A DNA stretch of 64,000 nt from positions 4,278,001 through 4,342,000 of the forward strand of contig NW_020825289.1 in the NCBI RefSeq assembly GCF_003286085.1. Reading direction: 5' to 3'. Source of the DNA: Drosophila persimilis. Taxonomy: Eukaryota; Arthropoda; Insecta; Diptera; Drosophilidae. Shown one piece after another: positions 44,801-58,610 of this stretch (positions are counted from its first letter, which is position 1; each line of letters opens with the position of its first letter). Below the pieces are notes generated by a model that saw nothing but the letters and a program-made list of their open reading frames with translations, was not told where the DNA came from and did not search any database. The translations under genes and the position numbers were made by a program.

Positions 44801-47800
44801 CAGCAGCAGCAGCAGCAGCACAAGCAGCCGCCCGCCTGTTGTCCGTGAAAGTGCTGCCTGCAATTCAATTTTTGAGATTTTCAAAATGTGTGTTACACAT
44901 TTACCCAACTCTGTCCATGTTCATGTTCATGTCCATGTCCACGTAAACGTCCAGGTCCCAGGTTCAGGTTCAGGTTCAGGTCCGAGTCTGGTAATTTCAC
45001 AGCCTCTGGCGGCGGATCACAGCCAATCCAGAGACAGACTCACTTTCAGCCAATTCAATTTGGAATCGATTAAAAGTGAAAAATGAAAAACAAAATAACA
45101 ACAACAACAGCAACAGCGAGCGAGGAAAGTGAAAAGTGTGTCTCTAGCCATATTTGAGCGGCCTTTTGTCAGAGTTGGCCAAAAGGAAGCGCTAATTATA
45201 TTAAGTAAAATGGAAAAAATGCCTGCAAATAAAGCGAGTAGAAAGTGAAACAGAGTATTTCATATTTCAATCAGAGTTTGATCCCGTTTAGAGCGACAGG
45301 TGAAAGCAAAATCTCTGTCCCAAAACACGATCGAGAGCCAGAGCCAGAGCCCAGCACCAGCACCAGCGCCAGCACCAGACCCACAATTGGGTTAAGCTCA
45401 ATAACTAAACGTGTTCCGAGCTGTTCCGGAGTGTTAAAGTGTGAATTATGAGCCCAGCATAGCAGATTTATGTACGTTTTAGCCTTTAACTGGTTCCGGC
45501 CTGGTCTACACTCCCATAGCAGGCCCGGCTTAAGAGCCAGAAGATGACATGCACTTGACAAAGTCAAAGAAAGATAGGAGTATCTGTCTCCGTGTCCGTG
45601 TCCGTCTCCTCTGGGTCTTAGGTATACTCGTTCTCGCGTAGAAGCGTAGAAAGCCAGCAGGCAAATAAATCTCTAGAAATCTTTTCGGTGGAAGGTGTCA
45701 AACAATTGATCAAACATAAGCCACGTTCGTGGCGGGTCTTCGTTTTCCAGTTTTGAGTTTAGTTCTGTGCTTGGATTGCATATTGAGGGGAAGTCTCAAG
45801 AGTTGGTTCTCATTGGAAAGTAGTGTATATTTAAGTCCGGCTCTTCTCAGGATGATGCTCTGTAAATACTAATAAAACTCCAGGAACATGAATCTGGGGG
45901 TCCCCTCTACAAAAGACAGGTCTAGAACTGAGAGGAGATGCACTTTTCAGAACTCTATAATTTTGTTGTTGCTTTGGGTTTCTATCTAATCCTCGAATCT
46001 TGAGAATCGTTTTGATCTGGCTACACACTCAGCAGACCAAAGACTCGCTAGAGGAAGTCTCAAGTGCTTGTCCTCATTCGATTGCAATCTGAGCAAAACA
46101 ATCTATATTTAAGTTGGCTTTTCTCATTAATCTGCAATAGCCAGAGGAAAATGATGAAAATCAGCAGTGGCAGCGGCAGCGGCAGCAACAACCACATATT
46201 CGTACAACATGCAATACACGACGATGTCTTGGCATCTTTTCAACGCTTGACGTAGCAATTTGTGAAATTTGAAATTCTTCGTACCGCAGTAGAGTGCGGA
46301 TCTATCTGTATCTCCGAGTATATCTGTATCTGCGTGCTCTTGCCTTGTGGCAACTTATAATGGAATGGGCCTTCACAATTGTGACAGATATGCAAGCACC
46401 AGATGTGCGATGTGTGCAAGCCCACAATTTCGAAGGCAAACCAAATACAATTACAAATGTGTATGCATGCACGAGTGTGTATGAAAAGAGAGTGAAAAGA
46501 ATACCCCAGAGCCCACGGCACAGAGGGGAAAGAAGGCGAGGAAGAAGATGGGGGGCGGACACACTTGACATGGAAAACAAATGATGCCTGGAGATGGAAA
46601 CTGATCTTGGAATGGGCTGGGCTGGGCTGGGCTTTGTTTGCCTCACAAATGCAAATGAATCTCGTTGACAATGACAGAGCGAACACAGAAACAGAAATAG
46701 GAACAGAAAGAAACGGAGACCCTGAAAGAGGTGCAGGGGGCAGGCGCATGTGGCAAGATGGCAAGTGAAAAGTGAAACCTGCAGTGGGAAGGTTCTTTCA
46801 GGGCGATGATGGATGCGAGTGAAAACTGAACGCCCAGGCCAGGGCCTAGGAATGTCACCAAAAGGGGAAATGCACCCAAAAAAAGAGCCCTGAAATTGTA
46901 ATATTTATACGTAGATTTGAAAATGTACTCCAACATATTGGCTCCAAGGGTACTTACATTTTGAAATCAATATTTTATTTTTTAATTTAAATATTTAATT
47001 AAATGCATTGTCTTTCCAATTTAATATACATATGTACATGTGATTTAATCCATACGCCAAATTCCCCCCTAAATAATTAAATAGTTGTTAAGTCTTCGGA
47101 AAGATTTAAAAAAAAAAAAACTAAATAATGCTACATAAAATTTTGATTTACTTAAAATAAAAATATTTCATATACAAAAGATATATATTTTATATTTTAA
47201 TTAAATATTTCCATACTTATTTAGATTAAATAAACTTTCTTCGAATTTAATATTTAAATATTTTAAAGTTTTATAAAATTTATTTTGGGACTAACAATGG
47301 TTCGATGTCAAGATTAAAAGGCAAATCAAATGAACTTTCTGTGGACTACCATTGTATCTGATGGGGGTATAGAGTAGTTTTTACTTAAAGACCTAAGTAT
47401 TTATTTTAAATATTCGTGTTTGTTTTTACTATGCCATTTTTCTCTGGGTGTATTTTTAAGTTTAGAAAACTAAGTCACGGATTCTGCTAACGTGTCCCCT
47501 TTTCCTGTTTTACAGTGGCCCAGCACGAGAGCATCTCCCAGATCTCCCCGAAGTCGAGCAGCCAAGGGAATGACCGCCTGAGCATCGAGAGCACCATTGC
47601 GGACTCCATCAACGGCCTGGCCGAGAGAGAGTCCACGCTGCAGGACGACAACGAGAACGAGACGCGGGCGGAGCGAGTAGAGCGATCGGCCTCGCCCATC
47701 CTGCATGACCAGCACAACCAGGGGAATGGCGGGAAGGCGGGCGGGCGGCCGAACGACGTGCACTTCCCCCAGGACCAGGAGAAGGATGTGTCCGCGGGCA

Positions 47801-50800
47801 GGTACTTCCACTACAACATCAAGCCCACGGGCACCTATGACAGCCAGGAGGAGCAGCCCGAGCAGACGCAGAGGATCAGAGCGGGAAAGACTCTGTCGGG
47901 GAGTAGTAGCAGCAGCAGCTTGGAGCAGTCTTTTTTAGGGAAGGGGGACCTGCGACCGCTTACGTCGGGGTCCCCAATCAGGCCGAGCAGTACTGCCACC
48001 TCTTCGACGGGGGCCAGTGCCACCCAGGCGCCGCATAGTCCCCGGCAGAACGGCAACCCGGACATCCAGGACATAATCACGGGCATTGTGAAGCTGCTCA
48101 ATGGCAACGTGAATGTACACGCGAACACCCAGGGCGTGCGCCGCCCGTCGGCCAGCAGGATCAACAATCGGGGACCACCGCGGATTTCGGAGACGCAGAA
48201 CCTCCCGCCCATCGACTACGAGGCCCAGAAGCCAGGAACTTCGATGCGTCCGCCTCCGTATCCCTTCGACCGGCCGGAGCGACCCTTCATCACGGGCGTT
48301 CCCATTCCCGAGCAGATAGTGCCCCTCCGTCCGGGCTTCGTCAGCAATCGGCCGCCCTGGTACCGCAACAAGCCGCGTCCGCCCATCACCACGAGTGTGG
48401 GCGGCAGTCGGCGCCCTCTGCCGCAATACAAACCCCTTCCCGCTCCCCAAGTGCTGCCCTCGCCACAGCCCCAGGATAAGCTGGAGCAGCAGGATCTGCT
48501 GGAGAAGCAGCACCAGCTGCAGTTGCAGCAACAGCAGCAGCAGCAGTCGTTGCAGGCGCAGGATGACGGTGTTCCGCCCACGGATACCACCTACGACTCG
48601 GAGTTCTCCAACGAGGATGCCAATGCTCAGTATATTGAGGTATCCGACCAGGACACAGATGCCACCGGAGGCGGCGAGATCGATGATGAACTGCAGCCGC
48701 CTCCTCCCGGCCCTCTCTCAACGCCAAATCCTCCCGCAACCACGCCCACATCTCCTAAGAAGAAGCACAAGCCAAAGCCAGTTAGCGAAAAGAAGAAGGT
48801 GCCGCAGGAGGAGCCGGAGCTGCCACCAGATGGTGGCTACACCACCATCGTGGAGACCAGCTCCGTGGTCCACACCGTCATGGGCGGGGTGTCCTCCACC
48901 TACGTGCCCATGTCGATGGACAGCTCTGAGGCCCTTGATCTGGATCCCTCCACCGAGGAGGTGATCTTCATGACGGCCAATCGTACACCCGGCCTGGAGA
49001 CGGGTGCCACCTCCCACTTGACCACATCGGGCATCAGCACGGCCATCGCCGCCACTCCGTCGCTGGCCATCGAACCGTCGCCCTCTAAAGAACCCACTAC
49101 CACTACTAGCACCTCAACCACCACTACAACCACTCCGAGTACCACCTCCACCTCAACCTCAACCACCACTGAAAGAGCGCCCAGTACCAACTCCAAACCC
49201 AACTCTAACACCAATGCCACTCCACCTGCCCCCTACCATCCCCGCCCCGGAATCGTCCTCGACGATCCCGAGTTCAAGCCCGGCGGCAGGCCACGCCCGC
49301 CAGCTGGCAACCAGCGACCGGCGGCGCCTCCACCGCAGCCTAATCCCCCCATCCAACCCACACGGCAGCATCTGCCGCCTGGCTACGGGGAGATCTTCGA
49401 CGTGACGCTGTCGGCCATCCAAGGGCCGGGGCCCAAGGGCAGCGGCTCCAAGCAGACGATCAACATCAAGCCTTACGGATCGTATGGAGCGGGTGGCCAG
49501 GGCGGGGGACAGAGGCAGGACGACATTATTGTGTCGGCATCAGGTGACGAAGGCTTCGTCTCGATCGATGGCAAGCGCACTTACATCAATCTCTTTGGTG
49601 ATCCCACAGATCCCCCAGCGGGGGCCACATCACCGGCCACACGTCTGCCCCAGTTGCCGGGCGCGGGAACGTCTCCGGGAGGAGGTGGTGTTGACCTTGG
49701 TGGTGGTTCGGTTGCTGGTTCTGGTTCTGCCTCATCTGCATCGGCTCCTGCGAACGCCGTCACTCAGAGCAGCGGCGGATACGTCGTGCCGGAAACGGAA
49801 GTGGTGGATCTCCAGGGACAGAGCCAGTCCACCGGAACTGCCGCAGGAGCGTCCACAACAAACGCGGGGCCCACGCGACCGCACTATCGCCAGCGACCCA
49901 CTCCGCCGCCAGTGAGGATCGATACCTGCATAGTGGGCGACGATTCCACCTGCGATCAGGCGCAGCATGAACGCTGCAAGACGGACAGCGGCGTCTCCAG
50001 CTGCCACTGCAGGCCAGGTGAGATTCCGTCGGCCAGAGGGCTCCTTCTCATGCACCAATAATGACCCTCTTTTGGGATTCCCTCTCCGCAGGCTACTCCC
50101 GTCGCAAGCATCGGGAGCCATGTCGTCGGGTCATCTCCTTCCATCTGGGCCTGCGTGTAGATCGCATCTATGAGCATCGCATCGTGTGGGACCACAAGCT
50201 GATGGATCGCCATAGCGAACCGTTCGGGCAGCTTAGCTACGAATCCATTCGAGCGGTAAGCATCTTCCAAAGAAATACAGAAACGAGGTCTAATGAAAAT
50301 CGTTTCCAGCTGGACTCGGCCATGTCAATGACGCCCTACTCGGATGAGTTTATGGAGGCCAAGGTGAACAACATCTATCGGGGAGATCCCAATCTGGGCG
50401 GCAACGGAGTCTACGTGAACATGACCCTGAAGGTGAGCATTCCATTCCGATTGAAATACCTATTCATATATTGATTCCCCTTCAGCTGGACGAGAGCGTG
50501 GAGACGTTGCGTCCCAATCTGCGCAGCGATGTGCAGAAGCATCTGCTGGGTGTGCTCCATCGCCGGAACAACAATATTGGCAACTCCGTTCTGTATGTGA
50601 GCTCTCCGGAGGGCGCTGTCTCGGCGCTGCAGGACCTGGATGAATGCCAGTCGCCGGATCTGAACGACTGCCATCCCGGTGCCACTTGCAGCAACACGTG
50701 GGGCAGTTTCCGGTGCGCGTGCGAGGCAGGACTGCGCGATCCCTGGGCCGATCAGCCGCAGCGGGCGGGCCGCGAGTGTCAGGCGTGTTTGGACTCGTTC

Positions 50801-51869
50801 TGCAACAACCATGGCTCCTGCAGCTACAACGATGAGGGCAGCCAGATCTGCACCTGCGACTCGAGCCACTACGGGGCGCAGTGCGAGATCGATGGCGAGG
50901 TACTCGGCGTGGCCATAGGCGCCTCCGTGGCGGCTATCATCATCATTGTCCTCACCCTGGTCTGCCTGATCATGTGGTCACGTCGCTGGCAGCGCGAGCA
51001 GAAGAACGCCATGGGATCACCCGTCTTCGGCTACATGAACACGGCTCCACTGAAGTCTGCGGGACTGCCGCAGGCTGGCTACCAGGTGACGCTGGAGGAT
51101 CGCATGCGCTGGGCACAGATAGCAGATGTCATGGCCCAGACGAATCACTATGGGGTAAGTGCCGCCTATTCCGTAGTGAGCGCTATAATCGATTGCTGAA
51201 TTCCTATTCTTTGTGCTCCTGACAGGCGGAGCCTATTGGACCTACTCGTCCTTCCTCGGCCATGTTCGCGTACCCAAATCTGGGGGCCATGGGCATGGGA
51301 ATGGGCACTCTGGGAGGGATGTCGCTGCAGAGCACCATGCAGATGCATCCCAGTGCCACTTTGGCGCCGCCAGTGCCATTGCCCAGGTATGAGCACAGCC
51401 ATTATTCCCCCATTCCCCCACGTCTAATCCACGTTTCACTTTGCACCTAGAAGACTTGGCCTGGGTCCGCGCTCGAACGGAATGCGAACGCTGGAGAACT
51501 CCAGCTCGAGCGAGGAGGAGGATCGCGCCGATCTGCTGGGACGCAATTTCCAAGTGCCACGCCCGAAGAGTCGCAGCAACGGCAGCATAGCGGTAGGATC
51601 ACATAATCCATCCACTATCTCCTGAAGATCCTGTAGCTAAAATCTGTACTCTCTCTTTATCAAAACAGAACCAGTCGGGGATCTACTACGATGTGGACTA
51701 CGAGCCTTCGGGCAACGGCATAGGCAACAGCAGTGTGGATCATCTGTATGGATCGCAGAACCCGTCTGTGACGCATTCATCGGGCAACAACCACATCCCA
51801 GGTCCCCAGGGCATACCAATGAGCACATACACCTCCGGTCGGGCGCCCAGCAGCTACTACATGAAGTGA
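37350..51869 (+). CDS. Mucin-like SEA/EGF single-pass membrane protein
   Basis: Eight coding exons: 37,350-37,563; 47,516-50,017; 50,092-50,255; 50,310-50,432; 50,486-51,154; 51,226-51,386; 51,451-51,592; 51,669-51,869, all in frame, about 1,391 residues. Exon 1 ends with a signal peptide (MMAVCLALLLLLVQATG). In-frame ATGs at 37,494, 37,515 and 37,518 would start closer to it, and I think one of these is as likely as 37,350. Exon 2 is a long disordered ectodomain: Ser run, P-rich, Q tract near 48,520-48,550, and a Thr/Ser mucin stretch at about 49,095-49,195. An EGF-like Cys cluster (CIVGDDSTCDQ..), a SEA-like module (VISFHLGLRVDRIYEH onward), a Ca-type EGF (DLDECQSPDLNDC), a second EGF (CNNHGSCSYNDEG) and a transmembrane helix (VAIIGAS-type; AAIIIIVLTLVCLIMW) follow. 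A cytoplasmic tail of about 220 residues has a Ser/Glu cluster and ends SSYYMK. The layout recalls IMPG- and mucin-type SEA-EGF-TM proteins. No symbol is assigned. Confidence 0.9.
38144..38189. repeat. (CTGT)n microsatellite
   Basis: About ten CTGT units with two CTAT variants. It is isolated from other DINE landmarks, so it is not scored as part of that element. Confidence 0.9.
39864..39884. repeat. (GAA)n microsatellite
   Basis: Seven GAA units in the SEA/EGF intron. Confidence 0.85.
41637..41668. repeat. (ACAGAT)n microsatellite
   Basis: Imperfect hexamer run in the SEA/EGF intron. Confidence 0.85.
41788..41814. repeat. (GA)n microsatellite
   Basis: About 13 GA units. GA runs are GAF/CLAMP-type binding sequences in flies, but no function is shown here. 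Confidence 0.9.
44794..44820. repeat. (GCA)n microsatellite
   Basis: Nine CAG/GCA units in the SEA/EGF intron, not in a coding frame I can support. Confidence 0.9.
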
Positions 51870-52264
51870 CCGGATTAGTTAGCATCCTAGTTAGCCCTGT
51901 GTACATATGCAACCTAGATCTAGAGATTTCGATGATTCAGTGGCCTAAAATACTTTTCCACTGCAGTCCCCGCGGCGACTGTAGCTGAGACGCGTTTTGT
52001 GCGACCTTCCCTACCCTGACCTGTCCCTCCCATTTAGAATGAGAAGCGTAGACTTAGGACTTAGATTATCCATAGGTTCGAATTAGGGTTAAGCTATGCA
52101 AACGACAACTAATCATTAATTTTAAACCTTAAACTAAACCTTTAAATTATTAAAATGAAATCCAGTCCAGAAGTCAAACCCATGAAATTAGCCTTAGCTT
52201 GTAGCAATCTATCGATTTAGTTAGGTTACCCTACCAATATAGTTTGTGTGTATGTAAATAAATG

Positions 52265-52270
52265 AATAAA
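52265..52270 (+). terminator. Poly(A) signal of the SEA/EGF gene
   Basis: AATAAA about 400 nt after the stop, with overlapping AATAAA/AATAAAA words at 52,257-52,270. Confidence 0.65.
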
Positions 52271-55047
52271 AGATCTTAATGTTAAAATAAATATTGTTGA
52301 CGGGAATATTTTGTTAGAGGGACAGTGCCTTTCGTTTGATTAGTTTTGAAACAAGTTTGGAATCTTGGCGCCCAGTGCTTCACAAACTGTACAACTTTCA
52401 GTTTATAGTTTCATCTCGCTCTAACGTATGCATTATGCGCATTCACTACTAGTCTTTGTTGTGTGAGCGAGACAGCTAGTACAGCAAGTCTCGTCAACTA
52501 TTTGCCAGTGCTGTTAAGTATTCTTCACACTTTCAATGGGCGCGCATTTCAAAATATCAGCAACCAAATATTTTTTCTAACAGGTTATAACTTATACGTA
52601 TTAAAAGTAATTAAAAGGCCTGTTAGTCGTATATTTCCTAAATAGAATACTCTAAAAAAGGCGAAAATGAATTGATTTTTTAATTCAAATCAAATTCAGT
52701 TCTGTCTATTCATAGTTTCTTCTTCATTAATAATCCCGACAGAGCCTCATCTATTCATGATTTATGACATTTCACCACTCACGTCAGCAAAAGAAAACGA
52801 GAGCCACTTCAATTTATGGCAATCTGTTTTCCAGCCAACTCTCGCTTGGTTCACACGCACAAAAACACACTCGGGATGGGATGGCGGAAAGAATGAAGAA
52901 AATGAAAACTATTTTCGGGGCTGCGCATGCGTGCGGCAGACGGAATGGCTTGTTAGCCAGTGGAAGCAGGGAGGGCTCTTGCGCAACCAACAAGTGACGG
53001 GCCGGATCGGTTGGAGGCGCCTCTGAAATGCCCATCAACAATAGACCATACTTGAACTCGTTATTCGTGATCGTAGAGGGATGTGTGGAGAACGCCCCCC
53101 ATTATGACTTGACAAGTCAACAGCTGCTTTGAGCAGATTGATCATCAATATCTGGCTATTAGCACCGTACCAGCACTTAATCGATGCCGCGCTTTTTGTT
53201 CGGTAATTGCTGGTGTGGAAGTGGAAAGGTCGAGCCCGTCACTCGGGCACCTCTAAATGGCACTTAATGGCGCTTATTTGATAATTATCAAAACGCTGTG
53301 ACTAGTCTCCTCTGGAGGCTTGCACAAAATGTTTAATTGAAATGATTTGAATTCGATTTCATTACATCTGTAGATTATGTTTTGCCCACGAATGCTGACC
53401 CCTTTTCTCTTCTTTTCACATTTATTTATGCCATTTTCATGGTTTTTTTCTTTCTTGCAGCAATGACGCTGCAATCTTACAATTTCATCAAAGACGTTCG
53501 TTCCAACCAAATCACGTAGATGAAGCCGTGCCGTGCCGTGTAGTGGCATGGCGTGGCGTGGCCGTAAAAATGCTCAACAGAAAACAAATTCCATTAGGTT
53601 CGATTTGGACATTGTTGTGCAGTTTTTTGCGCTCGTTATTGGGTTATATTAGGTTATATTATTATGTCACAGGGGCACATTGATGGATTACAGCCTTCGG
53701 AGGGTATCCCTTTTGAGATACAACTAAATGTAAATCAATCAGATTGAAATGTTCCTCATTCTCCGGCAGATGCAATCGGACTGTGCAACGTCAAGGGCAG
53801 AATGGTTTTCCGTGGCGCTCTTGCAGCTGCTGTACCTGAACCACTGACAGTTGGCGACTTGCAACAAAATGTCGTTAAAGCTGAAGCCATAAACACAATT
53901 CGCACACACACAGCTGTCTGTCCGCCAGTCGAAATCCCAGTGCTCTGTTCGGCCGCCGCTCGCCTGTTGTCTGTTGCCTGTTGTCTGTTGCCTGTTGCTT
54001 GTTGCCAGTTTGGTGTTCCAGTTAGGTACATTGTTGCGTCTTCAAAAACGGCAATGACAATGCCAAAGTCTGTCGTGGCCGTCCCAGGTGTTGCAACTCG
54101 TGTGACGTGTGGCATCGTGGCAGCTTGGTCTTGGAGGTGACACGGCACTGTTTGTCGTTTGTCATAATTGGGCGCGCGTGGAAGATGCGCTTCCAACTTC
54201 CTTGTTGGCATTGTTGCCTCAAGTCACCGCCACCGTCACCGTATGCCTTGCCTGTCAATCTGTGGCAAATGAGAAAACAAAAACCACGACTATCTTTATA
54301 AAATCTACGAAAAATTATGACTAAACAAATCACAGTGGAATTTTGGTAGGGTAGGCGATAAAGAATAAGCGTATTATTATTTTTAGATTTTGAACAAGGA
54401 AATGTTGTGGTAAACGATTATTAGGTGCATGGAATAAAAACCTTAGTTCAGGTGCATAATAATTTTTGCAGAGCATTGATCTACACAGACAGAAAAATGG
54501 CATAGTAAAAAGAAACACGCCAATATTTAAATTCAATATAAGAGTTTAAAGTACTAAACATTATTGAAATTAAATAGAATTCATTTTATTTTAAATAAAA
54601 ATTCATTACAAATGTAATCTAAATATAAAATTCTTTAAATTACAAATATTACAAAAAAATGAAAAAATAAAAATATATTTGTAGTCAATGAAATTTTTCT
54701 CACTAATTGCATCAAATAAAGGCATAAAATAAATTTAAATTTAAGAGTGACTATTTGGGAGGTTTTCTCTGTCTGTATGCATATCTGAATATACATATGT
54801 ACATATGTATATAGGTATTGCTCTATGATTTTGGACATATAATTATATTTGCGCATTCATAAATTATTGAGCTGGACTTAAGCCAAGGGTTACATTCATG
54901 AACTCTGCGAGTATGAGTACCTAAACCCAAACAAATTCACAGATTTACATGACCCGGACAAGTGGGGGTTCAAGCCGCGTGAATTTGCCACAAAAATCAG
55001 AAGCACAGCGAACTCTCTCACATGTCATTATATAAGGGAGAAGCAGC

Positions 55048-55081
55048 GGATTCGGATTCGGATTCGGATTCGGAGTCGGAC
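55048..55081. repeat. (GGATTC)n short tandem repeat
   Basis: Five to six units, the last ones degenerate (GGAGTC, GGACTC). Confidence 0.9.
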
Positions 55082-55666
55082 TCGAAGTGAGTGGGAAAGT
55101 GAGCTAATTGGTGTGGAAAACTGGGAAAATGAATGTGCGGTCTTTCACTGTTTTAGAGACCCACTTGTATCTGGGATACCTAACCGAATCGGTGGCTCTT
55201 TTCTGCAGTCTGCTGTCTGCAGGCTGAACAGCCGCAACGAGGAGTGTTGATGGTTGTACGACTATGGGCCACTGCAAATATGTATCTTTGGTCGCGCGAC
55301 AAAGTGTAACTGCAACAGCCACTGGCAGGCACTCACTCCACTTACACTTGGTGTCCCAGAGGCAGTCGCAGTCACAGTCGCAGTCGCACTCCAATAAAAA
55401 CCGTAAAAACAAGAGTTGAATGAATTTGCGTATTAATGAGCAAAAATGTAAACACCAGGCAGCAGAGCCATTCGCACGCACGGCAATCAGTCAATTTTTC
55501 TTATAGAGCCACTTGCTACCTGCTTGTGGCCACTGGATGGCTTCCCTTACGCCCACCTGCGATGGCCCGTCGGGTAATCATTCATAAGTCGTTGTGATGG
55601 AAAGAGAGAGGGTGGGAGGGATAGGCAGTTCCCAAGGAAAGGCGGCAACACCAACACTCAACATCA

Positions 55667-55695
55667 GCAACAACAACAACAACAACAACAACAAC
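55667..55695. repeat. (CAA)n microsatellite
   Basis: About nine CAA units followed at once by a (GAT)n run. Confidence 0.9.
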
Positions 55696-55956
55696 ATTGA
55701 TGATGATGAAGAAGAGTGAAAGGGGATCTCACGTAATGCGGTTGCATCTTCTTTTGCCCCTCACAGTCCACCTCATATCGATGGGGCTGGTCACGGCCCC
55801 CGATTGCGCAACATCCAATTGTGTTGCAGGAAGCCGAAGAAGATGTGTCTCCTAAGTAGTTCCGCTGTGGAGTGGGGGAGATTTTGCTGGTTTTGGTGCT
55901 TCTGCTGCCCCACTCCGGTTGCTGTGTGCCTCTCACCTCCCCAGTTAGCCAATCGG

Positions 55957-55994
55957 GTGGCCAGGTGGCCAGGTGGCCAGGTGGCCAGGTGGCA
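55957..55994. repeat. (GTGGCCAG)n tandem repeat
   Basis: Four to five copies of an 8-nt unit. Confidence 0.9.
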
Positions 55995-56790
55995 TGTATA
56001 ATATGACGTTTAATTAGCAATATTTGTCAAAGTGCTATAACATACTGCATAGGCAGGTCCCATTTCAGGTGCCGGTGTCTTCATCACCAATCCGCGAGCT
56101 GGACTGCAGCTTACGTACACTGGACGAAATTCGAGAAGCAACGAAGGTCAGCCCGTGAACATTCTTTGGATTGATAATGCTATCAAATATAAATCTATAT
56201 ATCTATTTGATTCCTTTTGAAATCTCTCAATCCCATCTCAGTAAACCGCCAATCCCTCTTTTCCACTGCGTATATGTATTTTCAGCCGTGTAGCAATGAG
56301 GAAATCAAATGCAGCGGGTGCAGCTGCCTGGATGCCAATCGCATGCAACATGGGGAATGGAGCATGGTGCAGGAGCGGCTGGCAGCAACTCCAGCAGCAG
56401 CAACAGCAACATTTTGGGGAACTTTTGCGACGAGTCTACGCAAATTGGAATGCGAGACCTCTGACTGTGTGAATAAGATGGCTGGCTTAGCTTCGCTTTT
56501 GGCCAAATATTGCGTAATGGTCAGAGAGCCACTGAGCCACTAAGCCGGTTTCGGCTCAGATCCAGTATGGGGCTGGTAGCTAGCGATATGCATCTTTTTT
56601 TGGGGTCTTCATCTGTATCTGTATCTGTGGCTTGCTGTGTCCAAAGGACGACAGCCATAATCAATGTTCCGTCTGCGGCTCAGCATCTTCTTGTTTAATG
56701 GCCATTGCAACAGACAGCACACACACAGATGGAGGGAGGCCGCTCTTGTTGTTGTTGCTGCTATTAATAACCGTTAATACCATTACCAGT

Positions 56791-56846
56791 TCCCGTGTCC
56801 GTACCCGTGCCCGTACCCGTACCCATGCCCGTTCCCGTACCCGCAC
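56791..56846. repeat. (CCCGTA)n-type tandem repeat
   Basis: CCGTACCCGTGCCC-type hexamer run of about nine imperfect units. Confidence 0.85.
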
Positions 56847-58068
56847 CTGTGGCCAGTGCTCAACATGTTGTTAACTCAAAGTCTTGTCGACCTTGGCGAA
56901 GATACTCGTACTCGTACTCGTAGCAGTGAAGTGCCTCTCGCATACTGCCCATTTTTCCCTTGCAGACTTCGAATTGCGATTAACACTTGGCGCCGCTCGC
57001 CTGTGGGGGCCACCTGCTGCTTAATCCGCTGGTGCCTGCCCCGGCCAAATGGACACGCACTTTCAACTCCAGTTGCCTGGCCAATTAATCTGGCGTTGCA
57101 TTTAAGCCGACTAAACGCACCCACCGCCTCCAATTGGCTGCCTGCGGGGTGATGCAATTGCAATGAAATCAATTTACTCCCATTCGAGCCCCTGCCGATC
57201 GGAGCTGCAATTAGCCATCGGTTCATTTACCATGTATGTGGGTCAACACCATCGGAGCCGAGCTATGCTGGAGCCGAGCCGCGGCAACAATGACATTAAC
57301 GTCAACACTTGAGCACCTGCCGCTCCAGAGCGCCTGCTCGATGCTGCCTGCTCGAACACGTAACGAATTGGGGCAGCCAAGTGCCAACTGAAGAAAGCCA
57401 CAAGCAATTACAGGCGCAATCTGTCGAATGAGATGACGACGATGACGATGACGTTGCAGACTGCCTTGGAGGCCATTACCCCTCTCCGTTACGGCGGTCA
57501 CATTTGGATTAGGCCTGATCCGAGAAGAGTGAGAGCCTGATTGAAGGTTAACCATGCGATGAGAGTGTTGTCTTATGGCTTATTGTTCGCGAGATAAGTG
57601 CAAGATATTTCTAGCTGCCAGCCGCGTTGCAACAGAGCCGCACTCAATGGGGCGTATTTGCCATAAAGTTTGGTATACGCTCAGCGGTGTCTGGGAAATG
57701 CATTTGCATTTGATTGTCAAGAAGTGCAATTGACAAATTGATTAAAACATTCGACTGTTGCACGTACCACATACACATTAACTTCCCTTGTTGTAAGCCC
57801 ACCCAACCTTTCTCTTAAGCCAATCCACAAATGCTTTTCCCAAGGCATTTTCCAGCCAATTTAACACGCTTCCTATCCCATCCATGAATGGCTAACTGAA
57901 GCTGAAACCTGTCCGCCTGATCGGAGTCACATCACAGCGGCATAATATAAGGCAAGGCACTATATAACCTACATATATAAACGTTCAGATCAATAAAAAG
58001 ATGCCGTAAATTATGCAACTGGGTGAACAGGGACGACGACTGCGGCGAAAGGTGTTTCCAGAGCTCCT

Positions 58069-58110
58069 CCATCCATCTATCCATCCATCCATACATCCAT
58101 ACATCCATCC
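58069..58110. repeat. (CATC)n microsatellite
   Basis: Imperfect CATC/CATA run of about ten units. Confidence 0.9.
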
Positions 58111-58610
58111 TCCAATTGCAGTTTGGGCACCATCTCCATCTCCAGCCACGACATCTTCGACTGGTGCTAGTGGCCAAAACCAAACTCGATTTGCCAGTCC
58201 GCCGCAGTCAGTCGCCCAAACCGCTGGGCACGTTTCAGGAATTTCAATTTCATTTTGCCAAACAAAAAGCGCAAAGAGCAAAAGTAAAATCCCAGCCAGA
58301 CGACGACACGACAGTTGGAGCTGGGAGTCGAGTCGAGTCGAGTAGCAGAGCCTGTTGCACATTCTTCATTATACGTATATTGGTGGTTTTTTACCTAATT
58401 TCGAGTTTTGGTTTTTATAAATTGGTTTAACATGTCGTTGTGTTGTGTTGTGTTGGGTTGTGTCTTCGCTTGCTTTCCTTTTGCAGTGCCTGCATTGAAG
58501 GCCGTTCGCCTGGCAACTGCCAATTCAAGCGTCTGCCTCCACCTCCGCCTCTGCCCCTGCCTCCTTTGGGTGTGATGTAACTTCTGGTCTGGGGCGTCGG
58601 CTTCGTCTGC

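Larger units (their letters stand above)
37564..47515 (+). other. Ten-kilobase first coding intron of the SEA/EGF gene
   Basis: It is bounded by ACGG|GTAAGT and TTTTACAG|TGG. No nested gene is recognised on either strand. It holds many microsatellites and a very AT-rich block at 46,960-47,290. Its size suggests regulatory content, but no specific enhancer can be read from the sequence. Confidence 0.8.

Noticed and set aside
46240-46764. 174-codon minus-strand frame in the SEA/EGF intron
   Set aside because: Composition is that of random intronic DNA (His/Cys/Ser-rich), with no start context and no recognised domain.
47470-47811. Antisense frames at the start of SEA/EGF exon 2
   Set aside because: They are shadows of a GC-rich coding exon.
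53950-54010. GTTGCCTGTTGTCTGTTGCC tract
   Set aside because: Short imperfect simple repeat, not a gene or structured RNA that I can support.
56069-56137. Exon-like stretch after TTTCAG, open frame VPVSSSPIRELD.. ending before GTCAGC
   Set aside because: It has no coding neighbour to splice to and the donor is weak; a following frame at 56,287 is low-complexity.
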